The notes beneath the pieces were generated by a model, which did no database searches, was not told where the DNA came from, and saw only the letters and a program-made list of their open reading frames with translations. This document shows positions 28,044 to 36,372 of a DNA stretch of 64,000 nt, in pieces; position 1 is the stretch's first letter, and the number at the start of each line of letters is the position of its first letter. The position numbers and the translations under genes are program-made. The stretch is taken from contig NZ_JAIWPT010000013.1 of NCBI RefSeq assembly GCF_021191695.1, positions 1 to 64,000 on the forward strand, given 5' to 3'. Source of the stretch: Proluteimonas luteida (GTDB lineage Bacteria; Pseudomonadota; Gammaproteobacteria; Xanthomonadales; Xanthomonadaceae).

Positions 28044-28547
28044 TCACGCCTTGGCGGCCTTGGCCGCGCGCGTCCTGGCCGCCTTCTTCGCCGCCGCCGA
28101 ACGCTCGGCCGGCCCCTTGGTCTTCGCCGCTTTCTTCGCTGCGGCCGAGCGCTCCGCGGGGGTGCGTTTCGCGGCCGCCTGCCTGGCCTGCTGCGACAGG
28201 GCGGTTTCCGTGATCGCGGCGCCGCCCTCGCGCTTGCGGGCCTGGCTGGCGGCCTTCGCGCGCGTGGCCGAGACCTTGTGCGCCGCGCCTTCCTCGCCGA
28301 TCTCCAGGTCGCGTTCGGCCTTGGCGCGGACCGCCGCCGGCGCCTTCTTCGGCGGCGGCAGGTCGATCCCCGCGCGGCGCGCCTCCGACAGGCCGATGGC
28401 GATCGCCTGCTTGACCGATTTCGCGCCGGTCCTGCCGGCCTTGATCGCGTCGATCTCCGCCTTCACGAATTCGCCGGCCTGGGTGCTGGCCGACTTGCCC
28501 TCGCGCTTGTCGCGCTTCGCCTGCTCGATCGTCTTCTTCGTCGCCAT
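28044..28547 (-). CDS. DUF6496-type protein with histone-H1-like tail
   Basis: This 167-residue protein is very rich in Lys, Ala and Arg. The N-terminal third (TIEQAKRDKREGKSASTQAGEFVKAEIDAIKAG...KQAIAIGLSEARRAGI) matches small bacterial DUF6496 proteins. The C-terminus has the near-repeat ERSAAAKKAA twice, then ARTRAAKAAKA, like the DNA-binding tails of bacterial H1-type proteins. DNA binding is likely on charge grounds but not shown. It is convergent with the efflux operon across the REPIN. Confidence 0.75.
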   Translation of the reverse strand: MATKKTIEQAKRDKREGKSASTQAGEFVKAEIDAIKAGRTGAKSVKQAIAIGLSEARRAGIDLPPPKKAPAAVRAKAERDLEIGEEGAAHKVSATRAKAASQARKREGGAAITETALSQQARQAAAKRTPAERSAAAKKAAKTKGPAERSAAAKKAARTRAAKAAKA

Positions 28548-28685
28548 GGTGCGTGCTCCCTGGAAGATGTCCCCGTTCTACCGCGACGACGGCGCGGCGC
28601 GAGCTCCGTTCGTCGGATCGGAGGTTGGGAGCTGAATCGAACGCCGTAGCGAGAACGTCGCCGCCGCCGAACTACGCTCCGCCTC

Positions 28686-29600
28686 TCACACCCAGCCCTT
28701 GCGGCGGAACCACAGCAGCGGCACGGCGATGCTCACGCCGATCACCGCCAGCGCCACGAAGTAGCCCGGCCGCCACGTCAATTCCGGCATGAAGGCGTAG
28801 TTCATGCCCCAGATGCCGACCAGCACCGTCGGCGGGACGCCGACCACCGAGGCGACCGCCATCACCTTCATCACCTCGTTCTGGTCGACGGTGATCAGCC
28901 CCAGCGTGCCGTCGAGCAGGAACTCGACGCGATCGCCGAGCTGCTGCTCGAACTCGCCCAGCGATGCCAGGTCCTTGTGGATCAGCTTCAGCCGCTGCGC
29001 GCCGTCGTCGCCGAACCACGGCGGCGTGGCCTCGCCCAGGAAGTTCACGATCCGCAGCAGGCCCAGCAGGTTGTTGTGGATCGCACCGAGCCGGCGCCCG
29101 AGACCGCCGACGTGCAGCAGCGCGCGGTTGAGCTCGCCACGCTTGCGCCGGCGGTCGTCGAACACGTGGCGGGTGGTCTCGCTGACCTGCGCCTCCAGCG
29201 CTTCCAGCCGGTCGGCGATGCGGTCGACGATGTGCTCGATGATGCGCAGGAACAGGTCCACCGGGCCGTCGCAGCCGTGCCGGTCGAGGTCGTTGGCGAT
29301 GGTTTCCAGCGAGGTCAACGCCTGTTCGCGCTGGGTGACCAGCGCATTGGGCGAGATGGCGAACCCCAGCGGCGCCACTCCGCCGCCACCTTCCTGGTAG
29401 CGCGGCAGGTTGAGGAACAGGGTGTCGCCGACCCGGCGCACGCGGCTGGTGAACTCGATCTCGCTGATCCTGGCCTTGCCGGGGATCTCGAACCCGACCA
29501 GCCGCGAGGCCTCGGCCAGGTCCGCCGCCTCCGGCTGGCACAGGTCCACCCAGATCGCATCGGGCGCCGACGTGCCGTGGATCGGACGGCTGTCGATCAC
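28686..29600 (-). CDS. CorA-family divalent-metal transporter (ZntB/CorA)
   Basis: This 304-residue protein has a cytosolic N-terminal domain (IWVDLCQPEAADLAEASRLVGFEIP), a long helical stalk, and two C-terminal membrane helices with the selectivity motif GIWGMNYAFMPEL (GMN). It ends with the short basic tail WFRRKGWV. Family members are pentamers moving Mg2+, Co2+ or Zn2+. The start is uncertain: GTG at 29600 (VIDSRPIHG) gives the usual length and follows GGGACAG, while a GTG at 29678 would add 26 Ala/Gly/Arg-rich residues. Confidence 0.88.
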   Translation of the reverse strand: MIDSRPIHGTSAPDAIWVDLCQPEAADLAEASRLVGFEIPGKARISEIEFTSRVRRVGDTLFLNLPRYQEGGGGVAPLGFAISPNALVTQREQALTSLETIANDLDRHGCDGPVDLFLRIIEHIVDRIADRLEALEAQVSETTRHVFDDRRRKRGELNRALLHVGGLGRRLGAIHNNLLGLLRIVNFLGEATPPWFGDDGAQRLKLIHKDLASLGEFEQQLGDRVEFLLDGTLGLITVDQNEVMKVMAVASVVGVPPTVLVGIWGMNYAFMPELTWRPGYFVALAVIGVSIAVPLLWFRRKGWV

Positions 29601-29864
29601 GTCGCTGTCCCGGTACGCGCCGGCGCGATCGCGGGTGCCGCCCGGCCTCGCCGCGGCGTGGCCTGCAGCGCCTTGCACGCGCGCATCGCCCGGTCGCAGC
29701 CCGCCATGGCCTCACCCATTGCTGCCTTCCCTGCCTGTCCGCGCGACGCTGCCTGCCATGCGGCGAGCATCCCGCGCGGCTGCAGGTTCGTCAATTCGCC
29801 GTCGCGGTCGCGTCGGACGGGGCCCGATCCGCCATCACGCCTCGGGACCCGCCCGACGCGGCGA

Positions 29865-31778
29865 CTATCCCAGCAGCACCCGGTTCACCCGCTGCACGAA
29901 CGCCGCGGGATCGGCCAGCGGCGCGCCGGCGGCGATCTCGGCCTCTTCCAGCAGCAGGCTGGCCAGGTCCAGCGCGCGGACCTCGTCGGTCTCGGCCTCG
30001 ACCCGCTGCAGCAGCGGATGCGCCGGGTTGATCTCCAGCGTCGGCTTGCTGTCGGGCACGTCCTGGCCGGCCTCGCGCAGCAGCCGCGCGAGGTGCGGTG
30101 CCAGTTCGTAGTCGCTGAGCGCCAGGCACGACGGCGAGTCGGTCAGGCGCGCGGACACGCGCACGTCGGCCACGCGCTCGCCCAGCAGGTCCTTGAGCCG
30201 GGTCACCAGCGGCGCCGCCGCCTTGGCCGCCTCTTCCTGCCTGGCCTTGTCGGCGGCATCGAGCGGCAGCTCGCCCTTGGCCACGTTCTTCAGCGACTTG
30301 CCTTCGTACTCGTGCAGGCTACCGAGCATCCATTCGTCGATGCGGTCGTACATCAGCAGCACTTCGATGTCCTTGGCGCGGAACGCCTCGAGCTGCGGGC
30401 TGCCGTTGGCCGCCGCATAGCTGTCGGCGGTGATGTACCAGATGGTGTCCTGGCCGACGGCCATGCGGCCGATGTAGTCGTCCAGCGACACGGTCTGCGC
30501 GGCGGCGTCGCCGGCTGTCGACGTACCGCGCGTGGAGGCGAAGCGCAGCAGTTTCGCGATACGCTCGCGGTTGCCGGGATCCTCTCCGATGCCCTCCTTG
30601 AGCGTATTGCCGAACGCCTTGTAGAACGCGGCGAACTTCTCCGGTTCGTCCCTGGCCAACTTCTCGATCAGGTCGAGCACGCGCTTGACGCAGGCGCCCT
30701 TGATGCGATCGAGCTGGCGGTTGTGCTGCAGCAGCTCGCGGCTGACGTTCAGCGGCAGGTCGTCGGCATCGACCACGCCGCGCACGAAGCGCAGGTAGTT
30801 GGGCAGCAGCTCCTCGGCCGCGTCCATGACGAACACGCGCTTGATGTACAGCTTCAGGCCCTTGCGCTCGTCGCGGCCGCCCATCATCAGGTCGAACGGC
30901 GGCTTCTCCGGCAGGTACAGCAGCGTGGTGAAGCTCTGGCTGCCCTCGACGCGGTTGTGGGTCCAGGCCGCGGCGTCGTTGAAATCGTGGCCCAGGGCCT
31001 TGTAGAAGCTCTGGTATTCCTCGTCGCTGATCTCGGACTTGGGCCGGGTCCACAGTGCCGAGGCATCGTTGACCGCCTCCCATTCCGGCGCCGCCGGCGC
31101 GGCCTCGTCGCCGTCCGGCGCTGCCGCGCTCTTGTGCATGCGGATCGGGAACGCGACATGGTCGGAATACTTGCTGATCAGCGAGCGCAGCTTCCAGTCG
31201 GCGAGGAACTCGTCCTCGTCAGGCTTGAGGTGCAGGATCACCGTGGTACCGCGCTCGGGCAGCTCGACCGTCTCCAGCAGGTACTCGCCGCGGCCGTCGC
31301 TCTCCCACTTCACGCCGTCGGCCGCGGCCGCGCCGGCGCGGCGGGTCAGCACCGTCACCCGGTCGGCGACCACGAAGGCCGAATAGAACCCCACGCCGAA
31401 CTGGCCGATCAGCCGCGCATCGGCCTTCTGCCCGTCGCTCATCGCCTCCAGGAAGCGCCGGGTGCCGGAGCTGGCGATGGTGCCGATGTTGGCGACCACC
31501 TCGTCGCGCGACATGCCGATGCCGGTGTCGCGGATGGTGATCGTGCGCGCGTCCTTGTCGACCGACACGTCGATGTGCAGGTCGCCGTCGCCGGCCAGCA
31601 ACCCGGGGTCGGCGATCGACTCGAAGCGCAGCTTGTCGCAGGCGTCGGAGGCGTTGGAGATCAGCTCGCGCAGGAAGATCTCCTTGTGCGAGTACAGCGA
31701 GTGGGTGACCAGGTGCAGCACCTGGGCGACTTCGGCTTCGAACTTGCGGGTCTCGGTGGTTTCGGTGGCTGTGGTCAT
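29865..31778 (-). CDS. htpG: Molecular chaperone HtpG (Hsp90)
   Basis: The 637-residue ATP-dependent dimeric chaperone shows all Hsp90 N-domain motifs: YSHKEIFLRELISNASDA, DTGIGM, GTIASSGTRRFL, and IGQFGVGFYSAF. The middle domain has the catalytic-arginine loop region (LPLNVSRELLQ), and the C-terminal dimerisation part ends in NRVLLG. It acts in the cytosol on stress-damaged clients. It is alone on its strand, with no heat-shock operator that I can see. Confidence 0.96.
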   Translation of the reverse strand: MTTATETTETRKFEAEVAQVLHLVTHSLYSHKEIFLRELISNASDACDKLRFESIADPGLLAGDGDLHIDVSVDKDARTITIRDTGIGMSRDEVVANIGTIASSGTRRFLEAMSDGQKADARLIGQFGVGFYSAFVVADRVTVLTRRAGAAAADGVKWESDGRGEYLLETVELPERGTTVILHLKPDEDEFLADWKLRSLISKYSDHVAFPIRMHKSAAAPDGDEAAPAAPEWEAVNDASALWTRPKSEISDEEYQSFYKALGHDFNDAAAWTHNRVEGSQSFTTLLYLPEKPPFDLMMGGRDERKGLKLYIKRVFVMDAAEELLPNYLRFVRGVVDADDLPLNVSRELLQHNRQLDRIKGACVKRVLDLIEKLARDEPEKFAAFYKAFGNTLKEGIGEDPGNRERIAKLLRFASTRGTSTAGDAAAQTVSLDDYIGRMAVGQDTIWYITADSYAAANGSPQLEAFRAKDIEVLLMYDRIDEWMLGSLHEYEGKSLKNVAKGELPLDAADKARQEEAAKAAAPLVTRLKDLLGERVADVRVSARLTDSPSCLALSDYELAPHLARLLREAGQDVPDSKPTLEINPAHPLLQRVEAETDEVRALDLASLLLEEAEIAAGAPLADPAAFVQRVNRVLLG

Positions 31779-31922
31779 CGGGGTGTTCCGGTCCGGTTGC
31801 GTGATGCGCGCGCCGTGGGACGCGCTGGCGTGAGGGATGCCGTCGATATGCGCGCCACGGCGCGGATTTCAAGCCGGGGCGGGTCGCCGGAAGGTCTCGC
31901 CGGTGCAGGCGCGGCACGACCG

Positions 31923-31949
31923 TGTCACGAAACGGGGCGCTGGATCGTC
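31923..31949 (+). promoter_or_regulatory. Candidate ECF41-type promoter
   Basis: TGTCACG, 16 nt, then CGTC lies 34 nt before the AhpD-like gene. ECF41 sigma factors are known to recognise TGTCACA upstream with CGTC downstream at about this spacing. The next gene but one encodes an ECF41 sigma factor, so autoregulation of the pair is likely. Confidence 0.65.
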
Positions 31950-31982
31950 GGACCGGCAACCCCATGCCTCGAGGAGGCCGAC

Positions 31983-32417
31983 ATGTCCCGTTCCACCGAT
32001 GCCATCCAGGTCCACCAGCGCCTGCCGGACGTCACCCGGGCGCTGACGGGCGCGCAGGCGGCAGTCGCCACCGCCGCCGGCGACCACCGCCTGCACCACC
32101 TGGTCCACCTGCGCGCCTCGCAGATCAACCAGTGCAGCTACTGCGTCAACATGCACCTGCGCGAGGCGCGCGAGGACGGCGAGCAGCAGGCGCGGCTGGA
32201 CCAGCTCGTCGTCTGGCGCCACGTCGATGTGTTCAGCAGCGCCGAAAAGGCCGCGCTGGCCTGGACCGAGGCCCTGACCCGGCTCGATCCCGGCACCGAC
32301 CTGGCGCCGCTGCGCACCCGGCTGCGCCTGCACTTCGGCGACGCGGAGATCGCCGCGTTGACGGCCGACATCGCGATGATCAACCTCTGGAACCGCATCA
32401 TGGTCGCCGACCACTGA
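31983..32417 (+). CDS. Carboxymuconolactone decarboxylase/AhpD-like protein
   Basis: This 144-residue helical protein has the AhpD-type redox motif CSYCVNMH (Cys51, Cys54, His58). Such proteins act as small peroxidases or disulphide reductases; the exact substrate is not readable. GAGGAGG lies 6 nt before the ATG. It is followed after 7 nt by an ECF41 sigma-factor gene. Carboxymuconolactone decarboxylase homologues are the classical partner and regulon member of ECF41 factors. Confidence 0.9.
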   Translation: MSRSTDAIQVHQRLPDVTRALTGAQAAVATAAGDHRLHHLVHLRASQINQCSYCVNMHLREAREDGEQQARLDQLVVWRHVDVFSSAEKAALAWTEALTRLDPGTDLAPLRTRLRLHFGDAEIAALTADIAMINLWNRIMVADH

Positions 32418-32424
32418 CCGCGCC

Positions 32425-33342
32425 ATGCCCGCTGCCGACATGCATGCCCCCGAGATGCCCGACGCCACCGCCCGTTTCCAGACCGCCCGGCCGATGCTGC
32501 TGGGCCTCGCCTACCGCCTGCTCGGCTCGCGCGCCGACGCCGAGGATGCGGTGCAGGACACCTTCCTGCGCTGGCAGGCCAGCGACGCCGCCGGCATCGC
32601 CAACGCCGAGGCCTGGCTGACGGCCGTGTGCACCCGGCGCTGCCTCGACCTGCTGCAGGCCGCCGACCGCGCGCGCGTCGACTATGTCGGCACCTGGCTG
32701 CCGGAACCGGTGCCGACCGCGCCTGGGGACGAGCCGGCGCAGGCGGCCGCGCTGGCGTCGTCGCTGACCACCGCGTTCCTGCTCGCGCTGCAGCGGCTCA
32801 CGCCGAAGGAGCGCGCGGCGTACCTGCTGCACGAGATCTTCGACCGCCCGTATGCCGAGGTCGCGACCGCGCTGGACCTGCAGGCACCCGCGTGCCGCCA
32901 GCTGGTGTCGCGCGCACGCGCCCACCTCGCGGCGGCGCGCGTGCGCCACGCGACGCCGCCGGCGCGCCAGCGGCAACTGCTCGATGCCTTCCGCGAGGCG
33001 ATCGCGACCGGATCGACCGCCACGCTGACCGGCCTGCTGGCGGCCGACGTGCGGCTGTCCGCGGACGGCGGCGGCAAGGTCGTCGCCGCACGCCGGGTCA
33101 TGCGCGGCCTGGCCGAAGTGCGCCGCTTCATCGAGGCCGGCCTGCACGTGTGGTGGTCGCCGCACGTGCTGGAGGAAACCACGCTCAACGGCCAGCCGGG
33201 CTTTGTGCTGCGCGACGGCGACACCGCCAGCGTCGTCGCCACGATCGTGTTCGGCTGGGATGCCGACGGGCAGGTCGGCGACCTGTTCATCATGCGCAAT
33301 CCGGACAAGCTGGCCGGCCTGGACCGTCCGCGCGTGCAGTAG
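32425..33342 (+). CDS. ECF41-family RNA polymerase sigma factor (SigJ-like)
   Basis: The 305-residue protein has region 2 (MLLGLAYRLLGSRADAEDAVQDTFLRWQ), the linker signature YVGTWLPEPV, region 4 (RLTPKERAAYLLHEIFDRPYAEVATAL), and a fused SnoaL-like domain with the DGGGK motif and a C-terminal NPDKL. These are the ECF41 hallmarks; the extension replaces a separate anti-sigma factor and tunes activity from within. It is co-transcribed with the AhpD-like gene (7-nt gap). The inducing signal is unknown. Confidence 0.92.
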   Translation: MPAADMHAPEMPDATARFQTARPMLLGLAYRLLGSRADAEDAVQDTFLRWQASDAAGIANAEAWLTAVCTRRCLDLLQAADRARVDYVGTWLPEPVPTAPGDEPAQAAALASSLTTAFLLALQRLTPKERAAYLLHEIFDRPYAEVATALDLQAPACRQLVSRARAHLAAARVRHATPPARQRQLLDAFREAIATGSTATLTGLLAADVRLSADGGGKVVAARRVMRGLAEVRRFIEAGLHVWWSPHVLEETTLNGQPGFVLRDGDTASVVATIVFGWDADGQVGDLFIMRNPDKLAGLDRPRVQ

Positions 33343-33355
33343 GGCGGGCGTCCGT

Positions 33356-33775
33356 TCAGACGTGGGCGATCCACTGCCGCAGCACGGCCTGCAGCGCCGG
33401 CGCGCGCGCGTCGACCGCGGCGGCATCGGCGAACGCCACCGAGGCCCGGTCCTTGCCCAGCCAGGTCAGCAGGCCTTCGGGATCGTCGATCGCCAAGCCG
33501 CCTTCGGGCAATGCGCGCGCCTTCGCGCCCAGATGCAGGATCAGACCGATGCCGGACTTCGCGCGCAAGTGGGTGGTGGCGAAATACTCGTGGGTGCGCC
33601 AGCTCGGCGCGTTCCACTTCACGCCTTCGGCCACCGTCGGGTCGATGCCGAGCACCAGTGCGCGCAGGCACTGCACCGCGTCGGCATGCGGATGGTCGAG
33701 CGTCGCCATGAACGCATCGACGGCGACGGATGTATCGGCGGGCGTGGCGTGTCGGAACTGCGGGGACTGCGTCAT
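33356..33775 (-). CDS. DUF1801 domain protein
   Basis: This 139-residue cytosolic protein has the DUF1801/YdhG-like core: VAVDAFMATLDHPHADAVQCLRALVLGIDPTVAEGVKWNAPSW and a later GIGLILHLGAKARA. The fold resembles the frataxin-like iron-binding-chaperone group, but no function is established. GAGGA precedes the ATG. It is convergent with the sigma-factor gene, only 13 nt apart. Confidence 0.85.
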   Translation of the reverse strand: MTQSPQFRHATPADTSVAVDAFMATLDHPHADAVQCLRALVLGIDPTVAEGVKWNAPSWRTHEYFATTHLRAKSGIGLILHLGAKARALPEGGLAIDDPEGLLTWLGKDRASVAFADAAAVDARAPALQAVLRQWIAHV

Positions 33776-33857
33776 CGCCAGGTCCTCGTGTCGGGCCGGC
33801 GTACCACGCTAGCAGCGCGGCCGTGCGCGCGACCTCAACACACGGCCGCGCCTCCGG

Positions 33858-34268
33858 TCACGGCTGGTAGCAGTCGCCCGACGGATCGACCTCGATCCGG
33901 ATCAGTTCGCTGCCGCCGCCGCCCCAGACGTTGCCGCCGGTGAAGATCAGGCAACCCTCGCCGCGGAACAGCGCCTGCAGTCGGGTGGCGTCGTTGCCGA
34001 AATAGAACGGAATCCAGCGCTTGCCCGATTCGTAGCTGTGGAAGCGGTCCGGCGTGCGGTCCAGGATCTCCTGCACGTCCTGCATGCTCATGCCGATCTG
34101 CAACTGCGCAAACTTGCTGCCCTCGGCCGGCGTGCCGACGATCTCGCCGGTATACGAGCCGTCCTGCGACGCCACTTCGCGCGTCTGCTTGTCGTCGGCC
34201 GCTGCCGTTCCGGCGACCGCCAGTGCCAGCGCCAGCGCGGCGCCCGTTCCCCAAGCCTGTGACTGCAT
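33858..34268 (-). CDS. Exported protein with SmpA/BamE-like segment
   Basis: This 136-residue protein has a Sec signal peptide (MQSQAWGTGAALALALAVAGTAAA). The middle part LQIGMSMQDVQEILDRTPD resembles the short helix-turn of SmpA/OmlA/BamE-type domains, and the C-terminal part is Gly-rich with two Cys that could pair. I chose the ATG at 34268 because AGGGA lies 6 nt upstream; another ATG lies 15 nt earlier. It has no lipobox. Function unknown; the periplasm is likely. Confidence 0.7.
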   Translation of the reverse strand: MQSQAWGTGAALALALAVAGTAAADDKQTREVASQDGSYTGEIVGTPAEGSKFAQLQIGMSMQDVQEILDRTPDRFHSYESGKRWIPFYFGNDATRLQALFRGEGCLIFTGGNVWGGGGSELIRIEVDPSGDCYQP

Positions 34269-34485
34269 GGCTTTCCCTTGCATGATGCGTCGCCGGGATG
34301 ACGACGCAGGCGATTCTAGCGACCCGCTCCGGACGGGTCGATCCGGGACGGCCCCAGTAGGCGGACGGCCCGGAATGATGCTGGAATCCGGTGCGCGCGG
34401 AAGTGCCTGCATCTTCCCGACGCCGCGTGCTGCGCTTACGCTGTCGCGCCGCCCGGCCCGGGCTTTCGTCACGACAGGAAGATCC

Positions 34486-35157
34486 ATGCGTCGATCCACG
34501 GTTTGTCTCGCCGCTGCTTGTCTCGCCCTGCTGCTTGCGGGCTGCACCTCCACGCCGCAGGAAAGCACCCGCCGCGAAGGCTGCCGCCTGCTGGTATCGG
34601 CGGATACGATCACCGATGCGCGCATGCAGTCCCTGGACATCTCGCAGGATGCCGCCGGATGCCGCATCACCGGCCTCGCGCCAGCGCATGACACCGCCGA
34701 CAGGCAGCAGCAGGCCCTGGCCGCAATGGCGACCTCGCACTGCAAGGCGATCGCGACGCCCGGGGAGATCCGCCAGATCGACAAGCCCGACACCGTCCTG
34801 TACGGATTCACGCTGCTGCTGGCGCCGCCGGCCGCCGGTGCCGGCTGTCCCGCCCGCGACAGCTCGCCCAGCGCGCATGCCGATGCAGCCATCGACGTCA
34901 GCTCGCGCAACATGCATCCGCCGAGCTATCCGCCCGCGGCGTATCGCGCCGGCATCGAGGGACGGGTCGTGCTGATGATGCTGGTCGACGACGACGGCCA
35001 GCCGGCGGCGATCCTGGTCGACACCAGCAGCGGCCACGAGCTGCTCGACCAGGCCGCGATCAGGGCCGCGCGCAACTGGCGCTTCCATCGCAACGTCGAC
35101 CCCGCGCGGCCGGGGGTGGCGCTGGCCCGCGTGCCGGTGGAGTTCAAGCTCGGCTGA
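34486..35157 (+). CDS. Lipoprotein with TonB C-terminal domain
   Basis: This 223-residue protein has a lipoprotein signal ending LLLAGC (Cys20), a central region with conserved-looking Cys, and a C-terminal TonB-like domain (PPSYPPAAYRAGIEGRVVLMMLVDDDGQPAAILVDTSSGHELLDQAAIRAARNWRF). True TonB proteins have an N-terminal membrane anchor, so this lipid-anchored form is unlikely to transduce proton motive force. Such stand-alone TonB-domain proteins are common in Xanthomonadaceae; the role is unknown. Confidence 0.8.
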   Translation: MRRSTVCLAAACLALLLAGCTSTPQESTRREGCRLLVSADTITDARMQSLDISQDAAGCRITGLAPAHDTADRQQQALAAMATSHCKAIATPGEIRQIDKPDTVLYGFTLLLAPPAAGAGCPARDSSPSAHADAAIDVSSRNMHPPSYPPAAYRAGIEGRVVLMMLVDDDGQPAAILVDTSSGHELLDQAAIRAARNWRFHRNVDPARPGVALARVPVEFKLG

Positions 35158-35200
35158 CCCCGCAGCCCGCCCGGCGCGATGCAGGACAATACGACCCGAC

Positions 35201-36043
35201 ATGCGCGCTGACCCCGGCCCCCTGCTGACCCTGCCCATCGCCGACGCCCTGCATGCCGCCTGCAAGGCCGGCGCAGGGGAATGGCGGGGCTCGTTCGACC
35301 TCGACCGATCGGTCACCAGCGCCCGGCTTGGCGCCGACAGCTGGCACTGGCGCGGCCGCGACTATCCCTATCCGCGCAAGCTCAGGCCACGCACGGTCTA
35401 CCACTGGGACGGCGGGGACTTCGCGCCGGTGTCGCGCTTCTCAGGTGCACTGATCAAGCTGGTGCCGACCGACTGGGGCGCGCCGACGTTCGAGATCGAC
35501 GGCATCAAGATGCTGCCGACCGCGCAGCTGTCGCCGTTCGAGGACGCCCGCCGCAAGGTCGCACTGGTGGCACCACATGGCAGGACCGTGCTCGATACCT
35601 GCGGTGGCCTGGGCTATTTCGCCGCGTGCTGCCTGGAGGCCGGTGTGGCGCGCATCCACTCGTTCGAGAAGAACGCCGACGTGCTGTGGCTGCGCACGCT
35701 CAATCCGTGGTCGCCGGATCCCGACGACGACGCCGTCGGCGGCCGCCTGCAACTGGTGCATGCCGACATCTCGGAGGCCATTACGCGAATCGACGACGCC
35801 TCGGTCGACGCGATCCTGCACGACCCGCCACGCTTCGGCATTGCCGGCGAGCTGTATTCGCAGCAGTTCTACGACCAACTGGCGCGCGTGCTGCGCCGCG
35901 GCGGCCGCCTGTTCCACTACACCGGCAGCCCCAACCGGCTGACCAGCGGCCGCAACGTGCCGCGTGAGGTGCAGGCGCGGCTGCAGAAGGCCGGCTTCCA
36001 GGCACGGCCGGCGCTGGACGGGGTGCTGGCGACCCGGCGGTAG
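35201..36043 (+). CDS. Class I SAM-dependent methyltransferase
   Basis: This 280-residue cytosolic protein has an SAM-binding loop VLDTCGGLGYFAACCLEAG, the acidic turn SFEKNADVLWL, and the catalytic-type motif LHDPPRFG (DPP[Y/F/R]), which resembles N-methyltransferases acting on bases. The N-terminal 100 residues look like a substrate domain (SWHWRGRDYPYPRKLRP). Substrate unknown: RNA, DNA or a small molecule are all possible. It lies 43 nt after the TonB-domain gene on the same strand, perhaps in one transcript. Confidence 0.8.
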   Translation: MRADPGPLLTLPIADALHAACKAGAGEWRGSFDLDRSVTSARLGADSWHWRGRDYPYPRKLRPRTVYHWDGGDFAPVSRFSGALIKLVPTDWGAPTFEIDGIKMLPTAQLSPFEDARRKVALVAPHGRTVLDTCGGLGYFAACCLEAGVARIHSFEKNADVLWLRTLNPWSPDPDDDAVGGRLQLVHADISEAITRIDDASVDAILHDPPRFGIAGELYSQQFYDQLARVLRRGGRLFHYTGSPNRLTSGRNVPREVQARLQKAGFQARPALDGVLATRR

Positions 36044-36372
36044 AACGTTTTCCGGCTCTTCTCCGCACGGTTTTCTTGCCGTGGTACCCACGGATCACGT
36101 CGACAGATTTCCGGTTCTTCTGCGACTCCCGGGAATCCTCGATCGCAGGGATCGAGGCAACGCCCACGACACCTCGCCAACGATGAAACAGGTCCCTCGC
36201 TACGCTCGGGGCGACAGGCAACCGGCGCCATCGAGTCGGGATCCGCCTCCCGCCGGGAAGTGTGCCGACGATGCGCCAGCCGATGGTGGCATCCCCGCAT
36301 GGCATCGCCGGCGGCGCGCCCGAGCGCAGCGAGGGACCTGCTTGCCGCTGGTAGCCACGACAGGCAATGGCT
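36044..36372. other. Non-coding spacer with an inverted repeat pair
   Basis: This 329-bp gap between convergent genes holds no credible gene. It contains the inverted repeat pair at 36189-36340; the rest is unstructured. Confidence 0.5.
36189..36340. repeat. Inverted REP-like pair
   Basis: CAGGTCCCTCGCTACGCTCG (36189-36208) is matched by its near reverse complement CGAGCGCAGCGAGGGACCTG (36321-36340), each arm also self-palindromic (CGCTACGCTCGG). The layout is like a REPIN but with different arms from the GTAG family in this window. Confidence 0.65.

Noticed and set aside
29597..29794. Small open frame before the CorA-type gene
   Set aside because: TTG start, poor ribosome-binding site and Arg/Ala-rich composition; it looks like a frame artefact in the corA leader.
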